Shown here in pieces: positions 10,284-20,468 of a stretch of DNA of 64,000 bases. A program made the position numbers and the translations under genes. This stretch comes from Oscillospiraceae bacterium (lineage in GTDB: Bacteria; Bacillota; Clostridia; Oscillospirales; QAMX01): the NCBI GenBank assembly GCA_015067825.1, contig SVLQ01000005.1, positions 1 through 64,000 of the forward strand, in the 5' to 3' direction. Below the pieces are notes generated by a model. It worked only from the letters and a program-made list of their open reading frames with translations. It was not told the DNA's origin and searched no databases. Positions within the stretch are counted from its first letter, which is position 1; every line of letters begins with the position of its first letter.

Positions 10284-13200
10284 ATGCGGAAGTTTACCAA
10301 AACAGGCGAAAGCCGGACAGCATTCTTCAGCAGAGTGAGAAAGAAACTCACTCGCAGTGTCGAATTCCTTCTCGCGGCGGCTATGCTCATGTCCGTCGCA
10401 ACGGGCGCGCTGAATGTCAGCGTGAGCGCGGCAGAGGGGATCGAATCAGTCGACAAAACGTTTGCCTCGAACAACTTCAAAGAAGGCTCGTATGGCTGGT
10501 ATGAAAGCCAGCACGCCGACAAGCCGCAGTATCAGGGCGATGATATCGTCATTCCTGCTGCCGACTATGTCGACACGAATATGAACCTGAAAGTGTTCGC
10601 CGAGTATGAAGGCCTGCAGAATGTCCTTCTTGTTCCGGAAATGTCCATCGAACAGGAAGAAGCCACTGCCGGCAATACCGGCAACGAAAGTGACCTCGAA
10701 CTGGTCGACTACGACCCGGCTTTTGTTTCCTACAAAGTGACGGTTCCGGAATCGGCGATGTACGAGATCTACTTCAAGTATTTCCCCGTCGAAGGTAAGG
10801 GCGCGGACATTGAACGCGAAATCTACATCGACGGCGAACTCCCGTTCATCGAATCTACTTACCTCGCGTTCTCCCGTATTTGGAAGGACGTTGAGAAAGT
10901 CGGTACCGTCTTTGATACGGCCGGCAACGAAATTCGTCCTTCTACGGTTGAAGCTCCGGAGTGGACGACGAAGTACCTGAATGATGACCGTGGCTACTAT
11001 TTCGATTCGTTCAGCTTCTATCTGGAAGCCGGCGAACACGAAATCAAAGTTGTCTCCATTAAGGAGCCGATGATGCTCGCGGAAATCGGCGTCGGCAATG
11101 AGCCCGAACTGAAGAGCTATGCCGAAGTCAAGGCGGAATATGCCGCCAACGGTTATGTTGCCTCCAACGGCCAGACCGTGAAGATCGAAGCGGAAGATAC
11201 CTACAAGAAGAGTGCTTCTTCTCTGTATCCGTATCACAGCCGTTCCTCCGTCAGCACGACCGGTATGAGCGGCAGCTTCACCTACGACCACACGCAGGTT
11301 AACGTTATCGGCGGCGAACGCTGGGAACAGGCCGGCCAGTGGATTTCGTGGTCTTTGACGGTTCCGGAAAGCGGTCTGTACACGATCTCGCTCCGCGGCC
11401 GCCAGAATGTCAACAAGGGTGAATCTTCGGGTCGATGCCTGCGTATCAACGGCGTCGTTCCGTTTGAAGAAGCCGAGAACTGCGCGTTCTACTACGACGC
11501 GGACTTCCGCTTCTACACGCTTGGTGATGCCGAAGTCGGTGAAGCGTTCCAGTTCTACTTTGAAGCCGGCAAGACCTATGAAATTCAGCTGCAGGCGAAC
11601 CTCGGTATCATCGAAGATCTGGCGCGTCGTCTCGACACGTCCGTTTCTGCTCTGATGACGGTCTACCGCCGCTTGCTGATGCTCATCGGCAACGAACCGG
11701 ACCTTGAACGCGACTACAACTTCCATATGTACATGCCGGAAGAACTGGCGATCATGGGCGAACAGGCGGATGAGCTGATGGCGATCCACAACGAAATGCT
11801 CGAGCTCACCGGCGAACGTACTTCTGATATGGCCACGTTGGAACGCTCCGCGGAACGTCTCTACACGATGTCCACGAAGCAGCACCTGATTGCCAAGAAC
11901 TTCACGCAGTTCAAGAGTGACGTTTCCGCCATCGCGGAATTCATTCTCGACCTGAACTATCAGCCGCTGGAAGTCGACTACTTTATCGTCGCTTCCCCCG
12001 ACGCTGAACTGCCCGAAGCCAATGCCGGCTTCTTCGCCGGTCTCGGCCACGAGCTGAAACTGTTCATCTCCTCGTTCACGACGGACTACACCGCCATCGG
12101 TTCCGAAAGCAGCGCCGAAGACGCGATCACCGTTTGGTTTGCTCCGACCGCGACGGGTAACGCCAACACGCTCTCCGTCGTCGGCGGTGGCCGTGAACAG
12201 GCGCAGATCCTTAAGCAGATGATCGATGACGACTTCCGAGTCAACAATCCGGATATTCCGGTCAACCTCCAGCTGATCGACCTCGGCGCACTGCTGCCGG
12301 CGACGCTGGCCGGCAAAGGCCCGGACGTCGCACTGCAGGTTGCGGGTACCAACCCGGTCCAGTACGCGATGCGTGGCGCGGTCGTTGACCTCGCGCAGTT
12401 TGCTGACTTCGAACAGGTCGCCGATCGTTTCTTCGACAGTTCGCTGGTTCAGTTCACCTATCAGAACGGTGTCTACGCGCTGCCGGAAACCCAGACCTTC
12501 CAGGTTATGTTCTACCGTACCGATATTATGGATGAACTCGGCCTCGAAATTCCGGAGACCTGGTCTGACGTCTACGACATCATCCCCGAACTCCAGAACA
12601 ACTACATGAACTTTGGCTTCCCGGCCAACGTCAACAACTACTACACGCTGCTGTACCAGAACGGCGGTACGCTCTATCGCGGCGAAGGCGAAACCCTCGG
12701 TTATGCCACCAACCTCGACTCGCAGACGGCAATCGAAGCCTTCATTGCCTACGTCGACCTGTACCGCAGCTACAAGATCGACCTGTCGATCGACTTCCAG
12801 AACCGCTTCCGTACCGGTGAAGTTCCGATCGGTGTTTCCGACTTTACGACGATGAACGCCCTGAGCGTTACCGCGCCGGAAATCCGCGGTCTGTGGGACT
12901 TCGCTCTGGTTCCGGGTATCGAACGCGTTGACGAAGAAACCGGCGAAACCTTCATCGACCGTTCCGTCGCGACCAGCGGTAACGGCTGTATCATCCTTGC
13001 GAAGTCCGAGCATCAGGCCAACGCTTGGGAATTCCTCAAGTGGTGGACCTCTGACGGCGCGCAGTCGAGATACTGCCTCGAAGTTGAAGCGACGATGGGT
13101 ATTGCGGCTCGTATCCCGGCGGCGAATATCAACGTCATCGAACAGCAGGCCTGGACGATGGACGAATACAAGCTGCTGATGGCGCAGCGCTCCTGGGCCG

Positions 13201-13388
13201 AAGGTGTTCCGGAAGTTCCGGGCGGCTACTACACCACCCGTCACATGGACAACGCCTTCAACCGTACCTACACCGAAATGACTGACCCGCGCGAAACCCT
13301 GCTCGACTACATTGATGATATCAATAACGAGCTTACCAAGAAGCGTACGGAAATGGGTATCCCCACCGTCGACGATATCATTGAGTAA
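10284..13388 (+). CDS. large secreted extracellular solute-binding protein (family 1) with two N-terminal carbohydrate-binding-like modules
   Basis: Signal peptide (LAAAMLMSVATGALNVSVSAAEG); C-terminal ~400 aa SBP fold (VWFAPTATGN.., YALPETQTFQVMFYRTDIMDELGLEIPETWSDV, ANAWEFLKWWTS). N-terminal duplicated VTVPES..Y...R.YIDG..PF segment. Confidence 0.8.
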   Translation: MRKFTKTGESRTAFFSRVRKKLTRSVEFLLAAAMLMSVATGALNVSVSAAEGIESVDKTFASNNFKEGSYGWYESQHADKPQYQGDDIVIPAADYVDTNMNLKVFAEYEGLQNVLLVPEMSIEQEEATAGNTGNESDLELVDYDPAFVSYKVTVPESAMYEIYFKYFPVEGKGADIEREIYIDGELPFIESTYLAFSRIWKDVEKVGTVFDTAGNEIRPSTVEAPEWTTKYLNDDRGYYFDSFSFYLEAGEHEIKVVSIKEPMMLAEIGVGNEPELKSYAEVKAEYAANGYVASNGQTVKIEAEDTYKKSASSLYPYHSRSSVSTTGMSGSFTYDHTQVNVIGGERWEQAGQWISWSLTVPESGLYTISLRGRQNVNKGESSGRCLRINGVVPFEEAENCAFYYDADFRFYTLGDAEVGEAFQFYFEAGKTYEIQLQANLGIIEDLARRLDTSVSALMTVYRRLLMLIGNEPDLERDYNFHMYMPEELAIMGEQADELMAIHNEMLELTGERTSDMATLERSAERLYTMSTKQHLIAKNFTQFKSDVSAIAEFILDLNYQPLEVDYFIVASPDAELPEANAGFFAGLGHELKLFISSFTTDYTAIGSESSAEDAITVWFAPTATGNANTLSVVGGGREQAQILKQMIDDDFRVNNPDIPVNLQLIDLGALLPATLAGKGPDVALQVAGTNPVQYAMRGAVVDLAQFADFEQVADRFFDSSLVQFTYQNGVYALPETQTFQVMFYRTDIMDELGLEIPETWSDVYDIIPELQNNYMNFGFPANVNNYYTLLYQNGGTLYRGEGETLGYATNLDSQTAIEAFIAYVDLYRSYKIDLSIDFQNRFRTGEVPIGVSDFTTMNALSVTAPEIRGLWDFALVPGIERVDEETGETFIDRSVATSGNGCIILAKSEHQANAWEFLKWWTSDGAQSRYCLEVEATMGIAARIPAANINVIEQQAWTMDEYKLLMAQRSWAEGVPEVPGGYYTTRHMDNAFNRTYTEMTDPRETLLDYIDDINNELTKKRTEMGIPTVDDIIE

Positions 13389-13402
13389 AGGAGGACGACA
13401 TC

Positions 13403-14368
13403 TTGGCTGAAATCAATAAGACTGCCGGCAGAGTTCCTGTGCAGAATACTGCGTGGCAGAACATTGTGAAGTATTTCAAGTACAAGTGGACGGAAATCAA
13501 AAAGGCTCGCGCCTATTACCTCTTCATTCTTCCTTACGGCTTGATCTTCACGACGTTCATTGTTATCCCTGTTGTTGTCTCTGTCGTTTTGAGCTTTACT
13601 GCGTTCAACATGATCCAGAATCCGCGTTGGATCTTCATTGACAACTACTACCAGCTGTTCATGGTCGACGACCTGTTCCTGACGGCTCTCAAGAACACGC
13701 TCGTCTTCTCCGTTATCACCGGTCCTATCGGCTACCTGATGTGCCTGGGATTTGCGTGGCTGATCAACGAAATGCCGCCGAAGGTTCGTGCGGTCATGAC
13801 GCTCCTCTTCTACGCCCCGGCTATCTCCGGTAACAGCTTCGTTATCTTTACGTTCCTCTTCTCCGCCGACGAATACGGCTTCCTGAACTCCCGTCTCCTG
13901 AACTGGGGCTTCATCACCGAAGCGGTTCCATGGCTGAAAGCGGAACAGACCATTCCCGCCTGCGTTATCGTCGTTATCCTCTGGATGTCGCTCGGTACCG
14001 GCTTCCTTTCGCTCATCGCCGGTCTCCAGAGCGTTGACCGTCAGCTTTACGAAGCCGGCGCGATCGACGGTATCAAGAACCGTTGGCAGGAACTTTGGTA
14101 CATCACGCTGCCTTCCATGAAGCAGCACCTGATGTTCGCCGCCGTTATGACGATTACCAGCTCGTTCGGTATGGGTTCGATGATCACCTCGCTCGTCGGC
14201 TTCCCGTCCCCGAACTATGCTGCGCACACGATCGTCCACCACCTCGAGGACTACGGCAACCTGCGTTTCGAAATGGGCTACGCCTCTGCGATCGCAACGA
14301 TGCTCTTCCTGCTGATGGTCGGTTGTAACCAGGTCATCCAGAAGCTCCTCAGAAAGGTAGGTACCTGA
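13403..14368 (+). CDS. sugar ABC transporter permease (MalF/UgpA type)
   Basis: Multi-TM; EAA loop EAGAIDGIKNRWQELWYITLPSMK. TTG start after AAAGGAGG. Confidence 0.88.
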   Translation: MAEINKTAGRVPVQNTAWQNIVKYFKYKWTEIKKARAYYLFILPYGLIFTTFIVIPVVVSVVLSFTAFNMIQNPRWIFIDNYYQLFMVDDLFLTALKNTLVFSVITGPIGYLMCLGFAWLINEMPPKVRAVMTLLFYAPAISGNSFVIFTFLFSADEYGFLNSRLLNWGFITEAVPWLKAEQTIPACVIVVILWMSLGTGFLSLIAGLQSVDRQLYEAGAIDGIKNRWQELWYITLPSMKQHLMFAAVMTITSSFGMGSMITSLVGFPSPNYAAHTIVHHLEDYGNLRFEMGYASAIATMLFLLMVGCNQVIQKLLRKVGT

Positions 14369-14370
14369 TC

Positions 14371-15270
14371 ATGGCGACAAAACTTGAGACTCCGAAGAAG
14401 CGTTTTCACTTCTTTAAATCCAAGGCGGGTAACCGTGTCAACCGTTCGACTTCGGGTGACTTGGGCGTTTTGATCTTCCTGATCTTCTTCGCAGTGATCA
14501 TGGCCCTCCCGCTGTACTACGCGATCATTCAGTCGCTCAAGCCGCTGAATGAACTGTACATCTTCCCGCCGCGTCTGTACGTTACCGACCCGACGATGGA
14601 CAACTACGCCGACCTCTTCCGCTTGATGTCCAACTCTTGGGTTCCGTTCTCCCGCTACATCTTCAATACCGTTATGATTACCGTTGTCGGTACGTTCGGC
14701 CACATCATCCTCGCGTCGATGGCTGCGTATCCGCTTGCGAAGTATCGTTTCCCTGGCAGCACGGCGTTTGCGAATATCGTCCGCTTCTCGCTGATGTTCA
14801 ATGCGACCGTTCTGACGATTCCGGCCTACATCATCATGGCTGCTCTCGGCTGGATCGATACCTACTTTGCGGTTATCATTCCTGCGTTTGGTACGTCCCT
14901 CGGTCTGTACCTGATGCAGAACTTCATGACTGACCTGCCCGACGCGCTGTTCGATGCTGCGAAGATCGACGGTGCGAAGGAAGGCAGAATCTTCTGGAAG
15001 ATCGTTATGCCCAACGTTAAGTCCGGTTGGCTCACGCTGATGATCTTCTCCGTGCAGTCCCTGTGGAATACCAACAACGGTATGTACATCTACAGCGAAC
15101 CGCTCAAGACCCTGCCGTACGCGATCAGCCAGATCACGAGCGGTGGTTACGCCCGCGCCGGTGCTTCGTCCGCGGCCGTCGTCATCATGATGCTCGTTCC
15201 GATCACAGTCTTTATTATCTCCCAGAGCAACGTTCTCGAAACGATGGCGAAATCCGGTATTAAAGAATAA
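14371..15270 (+). CDS. carbohydrate ABC transporter permease (MalG/UgpE type)
   Basis: Multi-TM; EAA loop DAAKIDGAKEGRIFWKIVMPNVK. Confidence 0.88.
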   Translation: MATKLETPKKRFHFFKSKAGNRVNRSTSGDLGVLIFLIFFAVIMALPLYYAIIQSLKPLNELYIFPPRLYVTDPTMDNYADLFRLMSNSWVPFSRYIFNTVMITVVGTFGHIILASMAAYPLAKYRFPGSTAFANIVRFSLMFNATVLTIPAYIIMAALGWIDTYFAVIIPAFGTSLGLYLMQNFMTDLPDALFDAAKIDGAKEGRIFWKIVMPNVKSGWLTLMIFSVQSLWNTNNGMYIYSEPLKTLPYAISQITSGGYARAGASSAAVVIMMLVPITVFIISQSNVLETMAKSGIKE

Positions 15271-15287
15271 AAGGAGGTCGAGTCCGA

Positions 15288-16865
15288 ATGCGGAAAAGAA
15301 TTCTCGCAGTACTCATGTTGCTGATTATGTTTGCAACAATGGCAGTGTCGGTCTTGGCCGCGCCGCCCACGAAATCCTACTACTACAACCCCGAAGGTCT
15401 GCCGGTCAGCGCACCGAACCCGTACTCCTTTGACGTCGAAATCGACGGCAACAGCTACGGCATCGGCCAGTTCATTGAACCGGAAGACATGATCGTTGAC
15501 AGTGATAACAACATCTATATTCTCGACTCGGGCAATAAGCGTGTTGTTATCTTCAACAGCGACAAAGAACTTGTCCGCGTGATCACCGAGTTCATGTACA
15601 AGGGCGAAGCTCTTGAGCTGAACGGTCCGCAGGGCCTGTTCATCTACGAACACTTCGACAACAAGATGCTCTATGTTGCCGACACGGAAAACAGCCGTAT
15701 TTTCCGCTGCGACCTGCAGTACGAGCTCAAGGGCGAAGTTGCAGTCGATGCCCCGGTCATCGTTGACAAAATGTACACCAAGCCGACGATCGACATCATC
15801 GCCGCGGAAACCCCGTACTACCCCACCAAATTTGTCGTTGACCGTGCGGAGCGTATCTTCGTTCTCGGCCGTACGATCAACCGCGGTATCATCAAGCTGA
15901 CGGAAGACGGTGCCTTCGACTCGTTCTTTGGCGCCCCGGACGTTCAGTATACCTTTGCCGAAAAGATTTGGCGTATGATCTCCACGGATGCCCAGCGTGA
16001 AAAGATGCTGAAGTATGTTCCGACGGAATATTCGAACATCGCAGTCGACACGCGCGGCTTCATCTACGTGACGATCTCCAACATCGACCGTCAGAAGTTG
16101 TATGCTACGTTTAATTCTGAACCGACCGACGTCGATGGCCGTAAGCAGGTTGCCGTTATCAAGAAACTGGCAGCCGACGGTACGGATATCCTCGCGAGAA
16201 CCGGTATCTTCCCGCCGGTCGGCGACCTTTCGGTCTTTGACCCGGAAGCGACGGAAGCGGTTCTTGCCGGTATGTCGTCGTTTGTTGACGTTTGTATCAA
16301 CAACTACGACGTCTACACGATCATTGATGACCAGCGCTGCAAAGTCTTTACCTACGACAACGAAGGCAACATGCTCTTCTGCTTCGGTGGTAAGGGTACG
16401 CAGTACGGTACGTTCCAGAAGCCGGTTGCGGTCTCCTACTTCAAGGATAACCAGGTCTGCATTCTGGATAAGCGTTCCGCGTCTGTCTCGTTCTTCCAGC
16501 CCACCGACTACGGTGCCAACATCCTCGGTGCTGTTCAGGCATACAGCGACGGTGAATACGAGAAGTCCGAAGAGATGTGGGTTCGCGTTCTGGAAATGAA
16601 CTCCAACATGACGCAGGCCTACTCCGGCGTCGGTAAGTCGATGCTCCGTGCCGGTGAATTCAGAGAAGCGATGCAGTGCTTCAAGATCGCTAAGAACCTC
16701 GAGTACTATTCGAAGGCCCTTGAAGAATACATCTCCGAACTGATCGGCAACAGCTTTACGTACATCTTCTTGGTCATTGTTGGTGCGTACCTGCTCTTCA
16801 CGGGCTTCAAGGCGGTCAAACGTTTCAGAAGATTCCTGCGTGAAGGCGTTAAGAAGGTGGTGTAA
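15288..16865 (+). CDS. secreted/membrane-anchored NHL-repeat protein with C-terminal TPR-like segment and TM helix
   Basis: Signal peptide; NHL-type repeats (PEDMIVDSDNNIYILDSGNKRVVIFNSD; GPQGLFIYEHFDNKMLYVADTENSRIFRCD); TPR-like QAYSDGEYEKSEEMWVRVLEMNSNMTQAYSGVGKSMLRAGEFREAMQCFKIA; C-terminal TM then basic tail. Confidence 0.75.
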   Translation: MRKRILAVLMLLIMFATMAVSVLAAPPTKSYYYNPEGLPVSAPNPYSFDVEIDGNSYGIGQFIEPEDMIVDSDNNIYILDSGNKRVVIFNSDKELVRVITEFMYKGEALELNGPQGLFIYEHFDNKMLYVADTENSRIFRCDLQYELKGEVAVDAPVIVDKMYTKPTIDIIAAETPYYPTKFVVDRAERIFVLGRTINRGIIKLTEDGAFDSFFGAPDVQYTFAEKIWRMISTDAQREKMLKYVPTEYSNIAVDTRGFIYVTISNIDRQKLYATFNSEPTDVDGRKQVAVIKKLAADGTDILARTGIFPPVGDLSVFDPEATEAVLAGMSSFVDVCINNYDVYTIIDDQRCKVFTYDNEGNMLFCFGGKGTQYGTFQKPVAVSYFKDNQVCILDKRSASVSFFQPTDYGANILGAVQAYSDGEYEKSEEMWVRVLEMNSNMTQAYSGVGKSMLRAGEFREAMQCFKIAKNLEYYSKALEEYISELIGNSFTYIFLVIVGAYLLFTGFKAVKRFRRFLREGVKKVV

Positions 16866-16868
16866 AAG

Positions 16869-17501
16869 ATGGCGACTCTTTGGAAACAGTTACGTTATTC
16901 GACCCATGTCATGTTCCACCCGTTCGACGGTTTCTGGGATTTGAAGCACGAACACCGCGGCAGCACGAAGTCCGCTACGGTCATCGTTTTACTCCTGGTC
17001 CTCAACGGAATCCTGTCGACGCAGTTCACGGGCTTCCTTTACAACCCGGATTATGACGGCGTCAGCCTCAATATCCTCAGCGAGTTCTTCTCCACGGTCG
17101 GTACATTCCTTCTGTACTGCATCGCCAACTGGGCTCTGACGACCCTGATGGATGGCGAAGGCCGCTTCAGCGATATCTACATGGTCAGTGCTTACGCACT
17201 GATGCCGATGGTTCTGCTGGGCATCCCGCTGACCTTCATCAGCAACGCGATGTCGCTCGACTATGCGGCATTCTACTCGATCGTCAACGCGATCATCTAT
17301 GTCTGGTGCGGCTTCCTGCTCCTGAGCAGCCTGCTCGTTGTTCACCAGTACACGCTCGGCAAGACGCTCCTGACGGCCATCCTGATCGTTGTCGGTATGG
17401 CGATCATCGTCTTCCTGGGCCTCCTGTTCTTCAACCTGATTTCGCAGTTGGTCGGCTTCATCGTCGAACTGTACTGGGAAATCTCGCTCAGATTCTTCTA
17501 A
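16869..17501 (+). CDS. Yip1-like integral membrane protein
   Basis: 210 aa, N-terminal LRYSTHVMFHPFDGFWDLKHEHRGS typical of Yip1-family proteins next to sugar transporters, then ~5 TM segments. Confidence 0.65.
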   Translation: MATLWKQLRYSTHVMFHPFDGFWDLKHEHRGSTKSATVIVLLLVLNGILSTQFTGFLYNPDYDGVSLNILSEFFSTVGTFLLYCIANWALTTLMDGEGRFSDIYMVSAYALMPMVLLGIPLTFISNAMSLDYAAFYSIVNAIIYVWCGFLLLSSLLVVHQYTLGKTLLTAILIVVGMAIIVFLGLLFFNLISQLVGFIVELYWEISLRFF

Positions 17502-17516
17502 AGGGGAGGTGTTTGG

Positions 17517-20468
17517 ATGAAGTTAAGAAAATATGCGGTTATCTGCTATATTCTGGCTCTGGCAATGATCTTGCCGCTCAGCACTATGGCAGCTACCGTT
17601 CTCAGCGCCGAATTCGTTGCCCCTGATTATGTCGATCCGTACATTGAAGGCCTGGGTCAGCAGTCTCCGCTCTCGATCAGCATTGACCATGTGGTCGGTG
17701 AAGTTCTGAACATCAAAGTAACCGATTCCCGCACCGGCAAAGTTTGGGAGTCCAACCCGGTTTTCACCAGCGGTGATAAGGCCGGTACGACCGAAGCGAA
17801 GTCCAACGAACTGCATTCGCAGATTGTTCTGACTTACACCTATGACAAGAACGGTAGCGCGGATAAGCTTGCGGATATCGGTTATGTTGCCTCGGCAACC
17901 ACCGAAGCGACGTTCTTCAGCCATCAGGAATCGGTCGTGAAGAATCAGCTCACGATCTACAACATTCTCGACAACGGCGAACTCCTCAGCTACTATGTTG
18001 ATGCGACAGCCGACCCCCTCGAACTCAGCCCGATTCCGGCCGGCCGCACCGTCGTTGGCTACAAAGTCATCTACGGTTTCGGTGACCGTGACCCGGCGCT
18101 CTATCCGATGATGATCACCGAAAGCCGTATGGACCAGTTTGTCTCGCAGATTCAGGTCTTTGCGGAAGACGGTGTGACGCTTGACGAAGAAGCGACCGAA
18201 AAAATGAAGGAAACGCTTCTCAAAAAATATCGCCACGTGAACTACGAAAGCATGCTGGAAGATATTGAGAAAAAAGTCAAGCGTAAGAAGACCGATGCCG
18301 AAAAAGAAGCTCTTCGTAAACAGCTCGAAGAGGAACTTGACAAATACGTCGCCGAATACCCGATCATTATGACCGAAGGTATCTACGAACTGTATTCCGA
18401 CGCGATCAGCACGACGCGTAACAAAAAGCTCCTCATCAGCTACTGGGCCGCAGCCGGTTATACCCGCAGCGATCTGGAATCCGACCACCAGATGGTTGGT
18501 TACGTTTCGAACAGCGGCGGTGTCGCGTTTGACGTCCCGGTCGAATACATCATCGAAGGTAGCACGTTCCGTGCTTCCGTCGTTACCGACGAAATCGTTT
18601 ACCCCTCCGAAGTCGGTATCACCCGTCTGAACTTCCTGCCCGGTTTTGGCGCAGCTGACGACACGGTTGTCGAAGGCTACTCGCTCGTTCCGGACGGCTG
18701 CGGTGCTTTGATCCCGGTGAACGCCGAAGACCAGCGCCAGACCGGTTATCAGGTTCCGGTCATCGGCCGCCACAGAGATGAAGCGCTCTCGCAGAACGGC
18801 AGAGACTATTCGGATATCCCGTACTACGAAACCACGATGCTCCCGGTCTTTGGTCAGAAGCAGGATGATAACGCTTTCTTCTGCATCATCGAAGAGGGCT
18901 ACGAATTCTCGAACGTTGTCGCTTATGTTGCTGACCGTTTCACGAAGTACAACACGGCGTTTGCCGCGTTCTTCCCCACGGTTACCGACGACATCTACTA
19001 TGCCTCCGGCAGCACCAGCGGCATCAAGATGTTCCCGAAGGTTGAAGTTGAAGAAATTGAAACCCGTACGGAACGTTCCATCGACAAAGAAACCGGCGAA
19101 GTCGTGATCGAAGAAGTGGTTAAAGCGGTTGTCAACAATTACTGCCGTCTGCCCGCCACTAACCTCACGCTCCGCTATTCGTTCCTCTCCGGCGACAAGG
19201 CCGACTACGTCGGTATGGCCGAATACTACAGAACTTACCTGATGAATACCCATGGTATGGAAAAGCTGGAAGCGACCGATTCGACCGCTTTCTACGCTGA
19301 CCTGTACGGTATCATGGATAAGAAAGTCAGCTATGTTGGTTTCCCGATCAACACGAAGTATGCGCTCACTACCTTTGAAGAAGCCGAAGAAATCGTCAAC
19401 GGTCTCCTCGGTCTGGGCGTCGAAGATCTCACCGTTCGCTATGTCGGTATGATCAACGGCGGTCTTAACCAGCGTTATGCCGGTAGCTTCAAGGTCGAAC
19501 GCAACCTCGGCGGCAAGAGCGGCTACAAGGATTTCCTTACGAGCATGAGCGCCCTCGGTGTCAATGTTTACCCCGATATCGATGCGATCCATGTCTATCA
19601 GGATAGACTCTTTGACGGCTTCTCGCCGGACAACGATACGGTCATTACCCTCGGTAAGACCGAATCCATCATCTTCGACACCAACATCGCAACTGGTAGA
19701 AAAGACAAACTCGAAGATAGCGAATACTATCATCCGCGTTGGGTCGTTTCGCCGAAGGTCTACGAAGAACTCTTCGATGAGATCGACGAAAACCTTCAGG
19801 ATTTCGACAACAAGAACGTGTCGTTCGGTACGCTGGGTTATCGTCTTGCTTCGGACTACGATCTCGACATGATTATCGACCGTGGCCAGAGCGCCCGCGT
19901 CGTCGCCGATCAGCTGAGACAGCTGGAAGAAAGCGGCTACGACATCATGGTCGAAAGAGGCTTTGTCTACACGCTGCCGTACGTTTCCACCGTGTTGAAT
20001 ATCCCGATGACCTCCAGTGACTTCACCGTTGCTTTGAACGACGTTCCGTTCATGCAGATGGTTATCCACGGCCTCATCGAATTCGCCGGTGAACCCTTCA
20101 ACGTCACGCAGGACGTCCAGTACAACATTCTGAAGTGCCTCGAATACGGCGCGGGTGTCTACGCCAGATTCATGCACGAAGACGACTCTGTCTTCCAGAA
20201 TACGTACTTCCTCAACCTGTTCTCCATGAACTACAAGAACTGGATGGACGAAGCAAAGACGATCTACAGCGAAGTCAACGCTGCGATCGGCGACGTGCAG
20301 AATCAGTTCATCGTGGATCATGAATGCCTGGCTGAAAATGTTTACCGCACCACCTACGAAGGCGGCAAACAGGTCATCGTGAACTACAACACGGCTGACT
20401 TCGTCATCGAAGAACTCGGTGTCACGGTCGGTGCCAGAAATTATGTGGTTATGGGAGGTGCACAGTAA
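17517..20468 (+). CDS. large secreted protein, DUF5696-like, possibly glycan-active
   Basis: Signal peptide (YILALAMILPLSTMAATVLSAE); beta-rich N-terminal region, coiled-coil insertion (KKTDAEKEALRKQLEEELDKY), C-terminal TIM-barrel-like part (MAEYYRTYLM; ALGVNVYPDIDAIHVY). Confidence 0.6.
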   Translation: MKLRKYAVICYILALAMILPLSTMAATVLSAEFVAPDYVDPYIEGLGQQSPLSISIDHVVGEVLNIKVTDSRTGKVWESNPVFTSGDKAGTTEAKSNELHSQIVLTYTYDKNGSADKLADIGYVASATTEATFFSHQESVVKNQLTIYNILDNGELLSYYVDATADPLELSPIPAGRTVVGYKVIYGFGDRDPALYPMMITESRMDQFVSQIQVFAEDGVTLDEEATEKMKETLLKKYRHVNYESMLEDIEKKVKRKKTDAEKEALRKQLEEELDKYVAEYPIIMTEGIYELYSDAISTTRNKKLLISYWAAAGYTRSDLESDHQMVGYVSNSGGVAFDVPVEYIIEGSTFRASVVTDEIVYPSEVGITRLNFLPGFGAADDTVVEGYSLVPDGCGALIPVNAEDQRQTGYQVPVIGRHRDEALSQNGRDYSDIPYYETTMLPVFGQKQDDNAFFCIIEEGYEFSNVVAYVADRFTKYNTAFAAFFPTVTDDIYYASGSTSGIKMFPKVEVEEIETRTERSIDKETGEVVIEEVVKAVVNNYCRLPATNLTLRYSFLSGDKADYVGMAEYYRTYLMNTHGMEKLEATDSTAFYADLYGIMDKKVSYVGFPINTKYALTTFEEAEEIVNGLLGLGVEDLTVRYVGMINGGLNQRYAGSFKVERNLGGKSGYKDFLTSMSALGVNVYPDIDAIHVYQDRLFDGFSPDNDTVITLGKTESIIFDTNIATGRKDKLEDSEYYHPRWVVSPKVYEELFDEIDENLQDFDNKNVSFGTLGYRLASDYDLDMIIDRGQSARVVADQLRQLEESGYDIMVERGFVYTLPYVSTVLNIPMTSSDFTVALNDVPFMQMVIHGLIEFAGEPFNVTQDVQYNILKCLEYGAGVYARFMHEDDSVFQNTYFLNLFSMNYKNWMDEAKTIYSEVNAAIGDVQNQFIVDHECLAENVYRTTYEGGKQVIVNYNTADFVIEELGVTVGARNYVVMGGAQ

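Noticed and set aside
10061-10504. 147-aa ORF at the start of the transporter locus
   Set aside because: Overlaps the solute-binding protein start out of frame and shows no domain; treated as 5'UTR.
2720-17000. Long antisense ORFs (e.g. 2720-4864 - and 10446-13244 -)
   Set aside because: They are Arg/Asp/His/Val-rich mirror translations of genuine + strand genes, caused by GC-rich third positions; no RBS or recognisable domains.
17523-20321. 932-aa minus-strand ORF opposite the DUF5696-like gene
   Set aside because: Same codon-bias artefact; the + strand has a signal peptide, RBS and operon context.
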